DNA of 64,000 nucleotides from Paenibacillus planticolens (GTDB lineage: Bacteria; Bacillota; Bacilli; Paenibacillales; NBRC-103111). Numbering within the stretch: position 1 is the stretch's first letter; each line of letters starts with the position of its first letter. Of this stretch, positions 7,301 through 14,393 are shown one piece after another. The stretch is taken from NCBI RefSeq assembly GCF_013141725.1, contig NZ_WHNZ01000039.1, positions 124,001 through 188,000 of the forward strand, read 5' to 3'. The translations under genes were made by a program, and so were the position numbers. The notes under the pieces are model-generated. The model saw nothing but the letters and a program-made list of their open reading frames with translations, had not been told where the DNA came from and did not search any database.

Positions 7301-9409
7301 CACGTTCTCATTGCTTTGAATCTTCACAGCACCCTCAGCCCTGATACTCGGTCGATCCACTATTTCCGGAAGTCCGATTCTCCGCCTAATTGCCGGTTCA
7401 TCTGCTGCATCTCGCAACTCATCCGTTTGCTGAAGCACATTACCTTGCTGATTAACTTCCGCCTGTACCCCGGCTTGTAAATAAGCCTGAACTTGGTTCG
7501 GCGCAATCATTTGCTCCAAGACATCACGTTGATGGCGACCTTGTACATCATTTGCATGCTGCACACGATTCCCCACTGCTGCTTGATCCTGAACATTCTC
7601 TTGATCTTGCATTCTCTGCTGACGCTCTAGCTCTCTTCCTTGCTCTTGCGCCCTCTCCAGCTCTCTTCCCTGCTCTTGTGCTCTATGCTCCTGCGCCTTT
7701 TCCTGCTCTTGCGCTCTTTGCAGCTCTTGCGCTCTCTCCCGCTCTTGCGTTCTTCCTGCATCTTGAGTTCTTTGCTGTTCCCGAATAACGTCTTGCTCTC
7801 GTTCGATTTCGTCTACTTGCCGCTGATTGTCGGCTTTGGCCTGCAATTGCTCTTGCAGCAGCGTGGCACGCTGAACTTGAACACTTTCCTGCATGCGCAC
7901 TTGTTCTATAGCTCTTTCCTGCTCCTGCTGTTCCCGCTCTTGCGTTAACGTCTTTCGCCAAATACGAGACGAGCTCGGAGCGCCTCCCCGTGCCGCAGTG
8001 ACCGCTTTCGCACTAGTCGTTGCGTGCATTGCAAAAGGCAAGGTTGACGTTAAACGAGCCGCATTGATAGCGATTGGAAGCACACTTGCCGCCAAAAAAC
8101 CTCTGGATGTCGAAGCCTCAGGCTTCCGATCCACTCTCCTATCGTTTTCATGAAGAGGAGGTTTCGAGGAAGAATCTATTGAAGCTTCGTGCTCCTGTGC
8201 CGTGTTTCTTGCTAACAGGCTTTGCATAAACTGTACCGAAGCCGGCACAGCCCCTACCGAAAAAGGTCCTTCGCCAAGCTTTGGCAGCGATTTGCGCGAT
8301 GACGCCTGCGAGTTCATGATCGTCAAATCGTCCTCAAACACATGTGAATGCTGCGCCTTACTAACCAAATGCGGCTGAACCACGTCATTTAAATAAAGCT
8401 TGGCTACCTGCATGACTGAAGGTTGTGCCGAATTTGCATATCCAGTCGAAGTTGAACTGATGCCACTTTCTTGTACTTCTACAGCGGACTTGCCCTCTTG
8501 GAAATGTTCAAGCAGCTGTGTTGTTCTTTGAACAGCCTCTACATGGTTGGCTACATTCGCATGACTGATCTTGGATCTTCTCTCCAAGCCTGTTTGAGCT
8601 GCGGACAGATTGCCTTTTCCAGTAATAACGTTTTTATGAAAAAGTTGAATGTTTTTAAGCTGAATATTCACATTGTGAGTTGTATGTTGATGTCTGCTCA
8701 CCGCTTGCGGCTGCTGTTCCGGCTTACTTCGCCGGCTGCTGCCAACCATCCCGATCGATGCCGCAATCTGCCCGATCGAGCGGTTAATTAACGGTAGGCT
8801 TCCTTTATTAACGTGATTAACTAATGCTGGTTTGACCCTTCTCTCGACTGGCGATTGAGGAATCGTGTCCGGTTGATTCCTATGGTTAACAGATGCCTCA
8901 GCTTCAAGCTGCTTCTTGCTTTTGCGCCCTCTTTTCTTGACCGGCTTCTCAGCAGATTCTTGGGCTTGCAGAGGAGTTCGAGCGGCATCCGATGGAATTG
9001 AAGATGTGTAAGTTGATGTTTGGACTGCCGGTACTTTGTACCCGGCGTTCGCCATTAGCTGCTCGATCTGACGAATGGTTTGTTTCTTCGTGATCAGTGG
9101 CGCCGATTCGGGATGCTGCAAGCTTTGTAAAAGCAGCTCCAGTTGAATCACCCATGCCCGATCGTTCGTATCTGTTAATGCCGCTAATTGTTTACGGCTG
9201 CGCATACCGTTTTGCTTAAAAATGAGGGCTAACAACCCTAAATAGTTGTTTCGCCAAAAACCGTATTTGCCCACAATGCCTGTCGCAAATAGATTCGCTT
9301 CCCTTGCTGCACGTCCTGCCGAACCGGCAGCCGTCGCAGAAGTCTGCCATGCAGCCTTCTTCACGTTTTTCTTTTTCACCCGGGGTTTATGCGATTGTCG
9401 GGATTTCAT
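4361..9409 (-). CDS. giant low-complexity eCIS protein, candidate tape-measure protein
   Basis: 1683 residues; no known domain recognised. The N-terminus is basic (KPRVKKKNVKKAAW) followed by a helical region to about residue 120. Residues ~480-620 are Gln/Glu/Arg-rich coiled coil. Residues ~1023-1170 are an AAQ/VQA tract, then an Ala-rich, GC-rich region from ~1390. The final ~30 residues form an amphipathic helix (DVAKIADKVFREIEKRM, ending in ERQRRGL). Similar short helices (SEVSAKI, SEISAKIV, AEIAARI) recur near 849, 935 and 1200. By synteny (sheath, tube, chaperone-like genes, this gene, LysM, hub, spike) it occupies the tape-measure position of PBSX-type tails; function is inferred from position only. 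ATG 9409 is preferred over TTG 9415; both follow GGGAGA. Confidence 0.72.
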   Translation of the reverse strand: MKSRQSHKPRVKKKNVKKAAWQTSATAAGSAGRAAREANLFATGIVGKYGFWRNNYLGLLALIFKQNGMRSRKQLAALTDTNDRAWVIQLELLLQSLQHPESAPLITKKQTIRQIEQLMANAGYKVPAVQTSTYTSSIPSDAARTPLQAQESAEKPVKKRGRKSKKQLEAEASVNHRNQPDTIPQSPVERRVKPALVNHVNKGSLPLINRSIGQIAASIGMVGSSRRSKPEQQPQAVSRHQHTTHNVNIQLKNIQLFHKNVITGKGNLSAAQTGLERRSKISHANVANHVEAVQRTTQLLEHFQEGKSAVEVQESGISSTSTGYANSAQPSVMQVAKLYLNDVVQPHLVSKAQHSHVFEDDLTIMNSQASSRKSLPKLGEGPFSVGAVPASVQFMQSLLARNTAQEHEASIDSSSKPPLHENDRRVDRKPEASTSRGFLAASVLPIAINAARLTSTLPFAMHATTSAKAVTAARGGAPSSSRIWRKTLTQEREQQEQERAIEQVRMQESVQVQRATLLQEQLQAKADNQRQVDEIEREQDVIREQQRTQDAGRTQERERAQELQRAQEQEKAQEHRAQEQGRELERAQEQGRELERQQRMQDQENVQDQAAVGNRVQHANDVQGRHQRDVLEQMIAPNQVQAYLQAGVQAEVNQQGNVLQQTDELRDAADEPAIRRRIGLPEIVDRPSIRAEGAVKIQSNENVLKQLLQKQRQQSSNDSIVGSTYKRPERSDSTAMTMQKVRMLRRESNQRKLSGTRSSVTSPQTDSLNEKQPVLRRQRSSESSPMVRQMEGFRAGVQASSVMQNVQRSFASLSPEQGARYPKNINSEVSAKLSPEQGASYPKNLNSEVSAKIVGQAANSIRKLVEASPFEGYRAGLAASTRLQAAERIFRSPMDRGRGDSVSEQQGESQREVQAAAAVKSALPSANLASEISAKIVESSIAKIGSVFIRTTGMNTEGRLNRHTENGLENGLENGLPGNPVVGTRTNSLSRSSSSGQRVERVFRSLAGPWGLGDNEPTGGTGEIVQAVQAVQAAQEAQVAQAAQAAEAAQAAQAAQAAQAAQAAQAAQAAQAAEAAQAAQAAQTVQAAQAAQAEQAVQAAQAAQAAQAVQAAQAEQAAQAAQAVQAAQAVQAAEAAQAAEAVQAAKAAQAAQTVQAAQTAQTVSAERATSSEHSRRGLLAEDVSERSAGNRTRSSLFLGDFAAEIAARITKNSLKGMGPSLASAAAEIALLRSRPADSMSRKPYQGSAVQAIWRARVREASTDNVSPAGNESHATSIEAGSAVSASEGSGTSQRASFEVVRGTISQEPSAAPLVRRTAGSANFPRNERVGNSVGQASLGNLNWVGRTNPNEIRRSIDAEARAKLQVQAGSAMQSRKQPAVEARRMRQVEHIQRQTAAAESERAHRARTGSGNQGEASSFPSDSTERTLRASLSALEEARAQAEQPAAASRAAASADARITSASMARQPASMTPRVMLAGGAAASPAAAVHLLPAQGTGSFTQAAAIGRAAAVTAGAQRSASMNHSSSASLAAASQTALPARVQRQLTAAGALNAGEQRQGAQQASAPTTLLPRVGSRSASARQEYLVSQPPALEHKHAPAEATPHSALAQAPLEMDWLRAKASADQAQTPAAPVPQAAPELSNEQLQELMKQLPQLDVAKIADKVFREIEKRMKFERQRRGL
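5895..6345 (-). repeat. Ala-Gln codon repeat tract inside the giant eCIS gene
   Basis: About 450 bp made of alternating GCN and CAA/CAG-type codons (read on the minus strand), coding (A/V)Q-A triplets with occasional E, T or K. Long stretches are near-identical 15-nt periods, and several other frames stay open across it, which is a by-product of the repeats. Such tracts can change length by slippage or unequal recombination. Confidence 0.9.
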
Positions 9410-9438
9410 AAACAACCCATCTCCCTAAGTGTTTTCGT

Positions 9439-9882
9439 CTACTTTTTGAAAATTGTCTTCAAGCCTTCATGCACCAGCTCGATAGACTCAATCGCCACAT
9501 TTCCGCTGGTTGCGTTCAAATCCGGTCCGTTCCATTTCACCGGAAACGCGCTGAAAAAGTTCCAACGGCACATCTCCGTACCCGCCTGGTTATGCAGGAT
9601 GATGGAGCCGTTTTTCCGTTTGATTTTACCTTGGGTGACACTATCGTACCATTCCCACAGCTCACTGGAAGTGGTAATGCCTCTTTTGAGCACAATGTTC
9701 GGAGTTTTCGTACGTTCGATCATGTAGTGGGGGTGCGAATTTACGCCGCCTTCCCATAACGGCTTCACTTCGGTTTCCGACTTCATGCCGGTCACCTCGG
9801 AAAAACCGCCGACGATGAGTCCGTCAAGCTCTACCACGAATCGAAACGCGCCGCCAACATTATGCGGTTTGGTTGTTTTCAC
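9439..9882 (-). CDS. second tube protein (gp19/Afp5-like tube initiator)
   Basis: 147 residues of the phage tail tube / gp19 family: GGAFRFVVELDGLIVGGFSEVTG at the start (split here), ITTSSELWEWYDSVTQGKIK in the middle and GNVAIESIELVHEGL at the end. It is a clear paralogue of the other tube gene at 10553-10987 (same ELxHEG ending). In Afp-type particles one paralogue forms the bulk tube and another the ring next to the baseplate; this gene's place near the LysM adaptor suggests the baseplate-proximal ring. Start is GTG at 9882 with AAGAGGTG upstream, 7 nt after the DUF6760 stop. Confidence 0.9.
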   Translation of the reverse strand: MKTTKPHNVGGAFRFVVELDGLIVGGFSEVTGMKSETEVKPLWEGGVNSHPHYMIERTKTPNIVLKRGITTSSELWEWYDSVTQGKIKRKNGSIILHNQAGTEMCRWNFFSAFPVKWNGPDLNATSGNVAIESIELVHEGLKTIFKK

Positions 9883-9889
9883 TTGTTAC

Positions 9890-10093
9890 TCACCTCTTAC
9901 CGAACACATCAAACGGATTGTCTGGCTGCTTTTTACCGTCGTCGTTCAAATTGCGGTTGATGCGGGATATTTCCTCGCACCACGTTCGGCGTTCCTTGTG
10001 TTCCATTGACATGATTTCATCATGCGTCCAATGAAAATAGTAAGCAATAAAGCCTGCTTCCTCATAGATCTTGTCAATGGGATAACCCGTTAT
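9890..10093 (-). CDS. small DUF6760-type eCIS protein, apparent ATA start
   Basis: A 67-residue reading frame: TGYPIDKIYEEAGFIAYYF followed by HWTHDEIMSMEHKERRTWCEEIS (split here), the pattern of small DUF6760 proteins found in eCIS loci. Family members usually begin with M/V-TGYP. Here the codon in the start position is ATA (10091-10093), overlapping the stop of the upstream gene (GCATAACG). There is no ATG, GTG or TTG in this frame before the internal ATG at EIM-SM, which would cut off the conserved N-terminal half. So either translation is re-initiated at ATA through coupling or the base is a sequencing error. Its role in the particle is unknown; in position it matches a tail assembly chaperone. 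Confidence 0.75.
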   Translation of the reverse strand: MTGYPIDKIYEEAGFIAYYFHWTHDEIMSMEHKERRTWCEEISRINRNLNDDGKKQPDNPFDVFGKR

Positions 10094-10467
10094 GCCCCCG
10101 CCATCTCGTCCAAAAAAGACACGTCCACATCGAACTCATGCTCACATTTCGGGCAGCTTGTGTGCACTCTCGGCACTTCCATTTCATTAATTTGGCGATA
10201 AAAGTTTTGCAGAAACGCGAGGTCTGCTGTGAAAAACTTCTCAACCACTCTTGTGTCAATGGCGCGCAAATCGCCAAGGTTCGTGATGACGCGCGTTAAT
10301 AAAATAATGGTCAGGTAGCCCGGGTTTTGTTGAACGCGCTGATCACGCATCGGCAGGATTTCATCTGCAGCCGTTGCTAACCGCATAACTCCTCTTTTGT
10401 GCAGGTTACCATTCTCATCGACATATCCTCTAGGCAGCTCGAATTCGTATTCTGTTTTGAAAGCCAT
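10090..10467 (-). CDS. eCIS tail assembly protein with C-terminal CPxC motif
   Basis: 125 residues beginning MAFKTEYEFELPRGYVDENG, with a helical middle (TIILLTRVITNLGDLRAID) and a C-terminal SCPKCEHEFDVDVSFLDEM segment. Proteins of this type follow tube genes in contractile tails and eCIS loci and are thought to help assembly. Only one CxxC pair is visible, so any metal site would need a second chain or other ligands. The gene lies between tube 1 and DUF6760, and its TAA overlaps the apparent start of the next gene. ATG start with GGAGGAAACC upstream. Confidence 0.8.
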   Translation of the reverse strand: MAFKTEYEFELPRGYVDENGNLHKRGVMRLATAADEILPMRDQRVQQNPGYLTIILLTRVITNLGDLRAIDTRVVEKFFTADLAFLQNFYRQINEMEVPRVHTSCPKCEHEFDVDVSFLDEMAGA

Positions 10468-10552
10468 GATGGTTTCCTCCTTAAGCTTTAAGCTGAAAAA
10501 AAGAAGAGATAGGAACCGGAGACTGCTGCTCCGGCGCCTACTCTAACGATCG

Positions 10553-10987
10553 TTACTTCGTGCGTGTCATGCCTTCATGAGCAAGCTCTAAGCTCTCGAT
10601 GGCAACTTCATTGCCTGTCCCCTTAAAGCTTGGGGCCGAGTACTTAGACGGCCATGCTTCGATAACTTGCCAAGTCGCTACGTCTGCGCCTTCTTCGTTG
10701 ATCGCGATGATCGTAACTGTTTTGCGGGAAATTTTCCCTTGAATGGACTCAGACATCCAGTTGTACATATCCATGGAGTCCGTAACCCCCCACTTCAGTG
10801 AGATGTTGCCGTATTTAGCAAGTCCCGGAAGCTTCCGGGGGGTGATGGTTTCGTTTCCTTCACGGTATTCAATTACCGAAAGGGAAGCGTCAAATCCGGA
10901 GATTTCGCTGAATCCAGCTTGTTGAATACCTTCTACTTCAATTCTAAATCTAAAATTGCGGTATGGATCCCTACGTTCGCCAGCCAT
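10553..10987 (-). CDS. main tube protein (gp19/Afp1-like)
   Basis: 144 residues of the phage tail tube family: DPYRNFRFRIEVEGIQQAGF, SEISGFDAS, then ISLKWGVTDSMDMYNWMSE and GNEVAIESLELAHEGM. It follows the sheath gene by 42 bp, the usual place of the major tube gene, and is a paralogue of 9439-9882. The hexameric rings stack into the inner tube that is fired through the contracting sheath. ATG start with AAAGGGGT upstream. Confidence 0.93.
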   Translation of the reverse strand: MAGERRDPYRNFRFRIEVEGIQQAGFSEISGFDASLSVIEYREGNETITPRKLPGLAKYGNISLKWGVTDSMDMYNWMSESIQGKISRKTVTIIAINEEGADVATWQVIEAWPSKYSAPSFKGTGNEVAIESLELAHEGMTRTK

Positions 10988-11029
10988 GTTATACCCCTTT
11001 CCTAAACTAAGAAATATCTAACGGTTCAA

Positions 11030-12763
11030 CTATTCTTCTCTTGTTTTCTGTGTAATGCGGAAGATCACGAACTCGGCAGGTTTCACCGGCGCTACTCCGA
11101 TCACACAAATGAGCCGGCCATTGTCAATGTCATCCTGCGTCATGGTGCTGCGGCCAATGTTAATGTAGAACGCCTCCGACGGACTTCCGCCCATTAAAGC
11201 GCCGTCTCTCCAAACGCGTGTTAAGAACGCATCAATGGTCCGTTGTACACGAGCCCAGAGCTGCTCGTCATTCGGTTCGAAAACGACCCAGTTCGTGCCG
11301 TTCTTAATGGACTCTTCAATGAAGATGAACAAACGTCTTACGTTTACATATTTCCATAAACCGTTAGAGGACGTTGTGCGAGCGCCCCATACACGAATCC
11401 CTTGTCCGGCAAAAGCACGAATCAAGTTTACGCCTTGCGGATTCAAAATATCTTGCTCGCCTTTGTTGTATTGGCAATCCAACCCAACGGCACCGCGAAC
11501 GACTTCGTTAGCAGGCGCTTTTTGAACGCCGCGCGTTTGATCGGAACGGGAGTAGATACCGATAACAGAGCCAGATGGCGGTATGTAAATGTTTCTTTTG
11601 TCTAGCGGATCGAACACTTGAAGCCATGGATTGTACATCGCTGCGTAGGAGCTGTCAAAAATGTTGCGGTGCGTCATCACGTCAGCGACTTTTGTTTTCT
11701 CACGCGGAATATCGAGAACAGCGAAACGGCTGCCCAGGTTTTCGCAGTGAGCCACAAGAGACAGCTGAACGGTAGGCTCCGTTACGCCTGGAATCGCCAT
11801 GATGCTGACAACGTCGTTGTCGATGAAGGACTGAATTCCTGTACGTTTACCAGGACCACGGTCTACACCCATGAAGATATCAGGCGTCACTTGCGCGATG
11901 GAACCGTTGCTTCCGCCTGACAGCGCGATCTGGAATTTGCCAGCCGTCTCGTCCTCGCCCGAAAGCACTTCGAAAGGAGCTACAGGGCCGAGATCTTTGC
12001 CTCCTGTCAAATCCTTCACCGTAATAATGTTGGAACGGGAGACGATTTTCTCGATATGGTTAGCTGCCGAGATGTTCAAAGATACTTTCTCATAGGTTTC
12101 AGCTTCGTCGCCATAGAAAACATGCAGCGTGAATTCGCAAGTCGTCAGAACTTTCGAAGGCAGCAAACCGGCGTCAACGACATCGCCATCGAGCTCTGCA
12201 GAAAGTTCAATAATATTATCTTGGGAAGCCACGACTTTGTTATATTGCTTTGTGCCTGCTGCTTCGAAAGCAACGACATCGCCTACGTTAAAGCCCGCGT
12301 TATTTTTCACACGGTATTGCGTTTCGCTGAGTACTTCGTAAATTTGTGTTTTGGCTTTGCTGGAAGGAACAACTACGATGCGGACTTGGTTGCCCCATGT
12401 CCCAGGGTTCTTGGAAGAAATTTGGAGAACGGAGGATTCTTTGTTGCTCTCCGCTTTGTTCGTTGCTACCTTCGCATCAGTCGGCGCTACACGCATAACG
12501 TAACAGCGGGAACCTCCGTTTAAGTAGAAATGCTCAACAGCATAGGAAAGGAATCGGTATTCGCCGAATTCATTCTCGGACAAGTAGCTGCCGAACAAAC
12601 GATGAAAATCAGCTACGCTCGTAACCAATTGAGGGACACCTTCAATTTCCCCTCTTTGCGCAAGCCCTATAAACCCGGCCGTACTTGTGCTCGCACCTTC
12701 AAGCGGTTGCGCCCCGCTGTCAAACTCTTCCACATAGACTCCAGGTGATAAATAGTCAGCCAT
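11030..12763 (-). CDS. contractile sheath protein
   Basis: 577 residues. The N-terminus (MADYLSPGVYVEEFDSGAQP then LEGASTSTAGFIGLAQRGE) and the C-terminal part (GLWKYVNVRRLFIFIEESI, NWVVFEPNDEQLWARVQRTI, GVAPVKPAEFVIFRITQKT) are hallmarks of tail sheath proteins. It forms the outer contractile cylinder. Only one sheath gene is present, against three in Afp. The middle (~residues 130-260) is a less conserved outer domain. ATG start with a weak GGGGAAC site. Confidence 0.97.
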   Translation of the reverse strand: MADYLSPGVYVEEFDSGAQPLEGASTSTAGFIGLAQRGEIEGVPQLVTSVADFHRLFGSYLSENEFGEYRFLSYAVEHFYLNGGSRCYVMRVAPTDAKVATNKAESNKESSVLQISSKNPGTWGNQVRIVVVPSSKAKTQIYEVLSETQYRVKNNAGFNVGDVVAFEAAGTKQYNKVVASQDNIIELSAELDGDVVDAGLLPSKVLTTCEFTLHVFYGDEAETYEKVSLNISAANHIEKIVSRSNIITVKDLTGGKDLGPVAPFEVLSGEDETAGKFQIALSGGSNGSIAQVTPDIFMGVDRGPGKRTGIQSFIDNDVVSIMAIPGVTEPTVQLSLVAHCENLGSRFAVLDIPREKTKVADVMTHRNIFDSSYAAMYNPWLQVFDPLDKRNIYIPPSGSVIGIYSRSDQTRGVQKAPANEVVRGAVGLDCQYNKGEQDILNPQGVNLIRAFAGQGIRVWGARTTSSNGLWKYVNVRRLFIFIEESIKNGTNWVVFEPNDEQLWARVQRTIDAFLTRVWRDGALMGGSPSEAFYINIGRSTMTQDDIDNGRLICVIGVAPVKPAEFVIFRITQKTREE

Positions 12764-12881
12764 TGTTCCCCAGTTCCGTCAAATGGCATTTGTTGCACGG
12801 CCATAGACGTGAAACCAGTTCTCTCCTTTCTGCTTGTCATTTTTGTATAGAAGATGGACTTGTCCATTCTACTAATTAGGG

Positions 12882-13685
12882 TCAGGTCAGACGAATCATG
12901 CCAAGATTGGCGGTCGTTCCTTCCGATACGAAAACTTCCTGCGTCACATACGGCTTATTCGAGCCGTGCGTAATAACCAATTCCGTCTGAAAAGCGGAAA
13001 TCCGGCCGCCTCGAAAAGCGACGACAGCCTCTCCGCGTTCCGTCGAACGCGTCTCTTGAACAGGCAGCAAAAGCGAGCCTCTTGTAAATGCTTTCGTCAA
13101 TTTCTTGGCCAAACGAAAGCGCTTTTGGTGCTCGACAACTTCCGCAATCCGGATAAGCTCCTCTGCGGCTTTGGCGCCTCGCCCTCGAAGCATGTAGGCA
13201 TCACCTGCTGTCACAACACCTGTAAACGCCCCCAGTGTGATCTCTTCCGCTCCCTTGTCCAGTTGATCCGTCATAACGCGGGCCCGGGCGCACTCTTCTG
13301 TTAGGAGCGTAGCCTTTAACTCGGCATTTCGCACTGGAACTCCAGCCGCATCCTGCAGCATAAGACGAATGAGTCCGACTCCTTGAGAAAACGGATAGGA
13401 CGGCAGCGGTTTTAACTGAACAACCTCTATAAAATTGTCGTTTCCTACGGTGATAAGAGTTTGTTCTTGGAAGTAGTACTCGCTTTGTACTATAAGGCGG
13501 TACTCACCGGGAGGTAAATCGTTGAATATATAGGAACCGTTCGATTTACTGATTGCTTTCGAACGGGTGCCTTCTAAAGATACGGCGGTCGTGTTGCCAA
13601 GGGGAGCTTGTGAGGTTATTGCGTCAATTACGCACACAACTAAGGATACGCGGGTTTTCAATTGTGCTACTCGTAAATGTTCCAC
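12882..13685 (-). CDS. eCIS-associated protein with carboxypeptidase-regulatory-like (Ig-fold) domain
   Basis: 267 residues. Residues ~15-90 look like a CarboxypepD-reg / Cna-B beta-sandwich (GNTTAVSLEGTRSKAISKSN, then GSYIFNDLPPGEYRLIV with the typical F.dLPPGeY motif). The remainder has no family I can name with certainty. Genes with this domain often lie between the DUF4255 gene and the sheath gene in eCIS loci, and may be sheath- or terminator-associated. Start is GTG at 13685 with GGAGG 7 nt upstream, 11 nt after the DUF4255 gene stop, so the two are probably co-translated. Particle role is inferred from position. Confidence 0.7.
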   Translation of the reverse strand: MEHLRVAQLKTRVSLVVCVIDAITSQAPLGNTTAVSLEGTRSKAISKSNGSYIFNDLPPGEYRLIVQSEYYFQEQTLITVGNDNFIEVVQLKPLPSYPFSQGVGLIRLMLQDAAGVPVRNAELKATLLTEECARARVMTDQLDKGAEEITLGAFTGVVTAGDAYMLRGRGAKAAEELIRIAEVVEHQKRFRLAKKLTKAFTRGSLLLPVQETRSTERGEAVVAFRGGRISAFQTELVITHGSNKPYVTQEVFVSEGTTANLGMIRLT

Positions 13686-13696
13686 AACCCAGCCTC

Positions 13697-14275
13697 CTAC
13701 CCTTGTATGCGAAAATCAGTTTCCGAAACTCTTTTGGTGGTCTTGATGCGGGTTGAATCAATATTGACTGGCCCCACCGTGTAGCTGACAGAAAGTCTGT
13801 AGGGGGTATCTGCGAAATTCCACATATTCAGGATGCTTTCGCCTTTGAGGGGTTCCATCACGATGCGGACCTCTTCCTCTTTCTCAGCTAGCGTTCCTAC
13901 TGTCATGGAGCCTCGAAGTATCGAATGATCGTAGAGCACTTGCATGGCTCGTCCGAGGATCCGATGCTCATCCAGCGCTCTGGACTGAAGCTCTGCCGGC
14001 GAATGTACCGTCAGCAAGTAGCTGAGGTCTACCACCATGGGGGGATATTGAATCTGGGTAGTCCCCCGGGCAATCATGTGGGTCTGGCGATTATTGCCGC
14101 TCTCCCGAACGTTGTACAAATAAAGAGATAAGTAGAAATCTCCTTTATCGACAGGCGAAGCAAGCCCAATCATTTCCGGCTGCGGAATGGGATCGGGCGT
14201 CATATTTTCTCTAAGAAGTTTCACTAAAGATGCGCTTACATCAGCAATTACGGAATAATCACCGATAGGAATCAC
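13697..14275 (-). CDS. DUF4255 (Pvc16 N-terminal) family tail terminator/cap protein
   Basis: About 192 residues. SVIADVSASLVKLLRENMTP at the N-terminus and the block LSLYLYNVRESGNNRQTHM with PPMVVDLSYLLTVHS are typical of DUF4255/Pvc16, the cap that ends the sheath-tube. I chose the GTG at 14275, which has GAGG 6 nt upstream; a TTG at 14287 would add four residues with a poorer site. It lies downstream of the AAA+ ATPase, as Afp16 does relative to Afp15. Confidence 0.88.
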   Translation of the reverse strand: MIPIGDYSVIADVSASLVKLLRENMTPDPIPQPEMIGLASPVDKGDFYLSLYLYNVRESGNNRQTHMIARGTTQIQYPPMVVDLSYLLTVHSPAELQSRALDEHRILGRAMQVLYDHSILRGSMTVGTLAEKEEEVRIVMEPLKGESILNMWNFADTPYRLSVSYTVGPVNIDSTRIKTTKRVSETDFRIQG

Positions 14276-14393
14276 TTCCTGCCTCAAAATACCTATGTAG
14301 TGTGTAGAAATGGTAGGGAATATGTCACATCATGTACCTTTTTCTATTATAATTGCAAATCACTAGACTGACTATAGAAAGTTATATGATTTT

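Noticed and set aside
12764..12881. A leader peptide upstream of the sheath gene
   Set aside because: A short frame and a 7-bp palindrome are present, but without conservation data neither can be told from chance.
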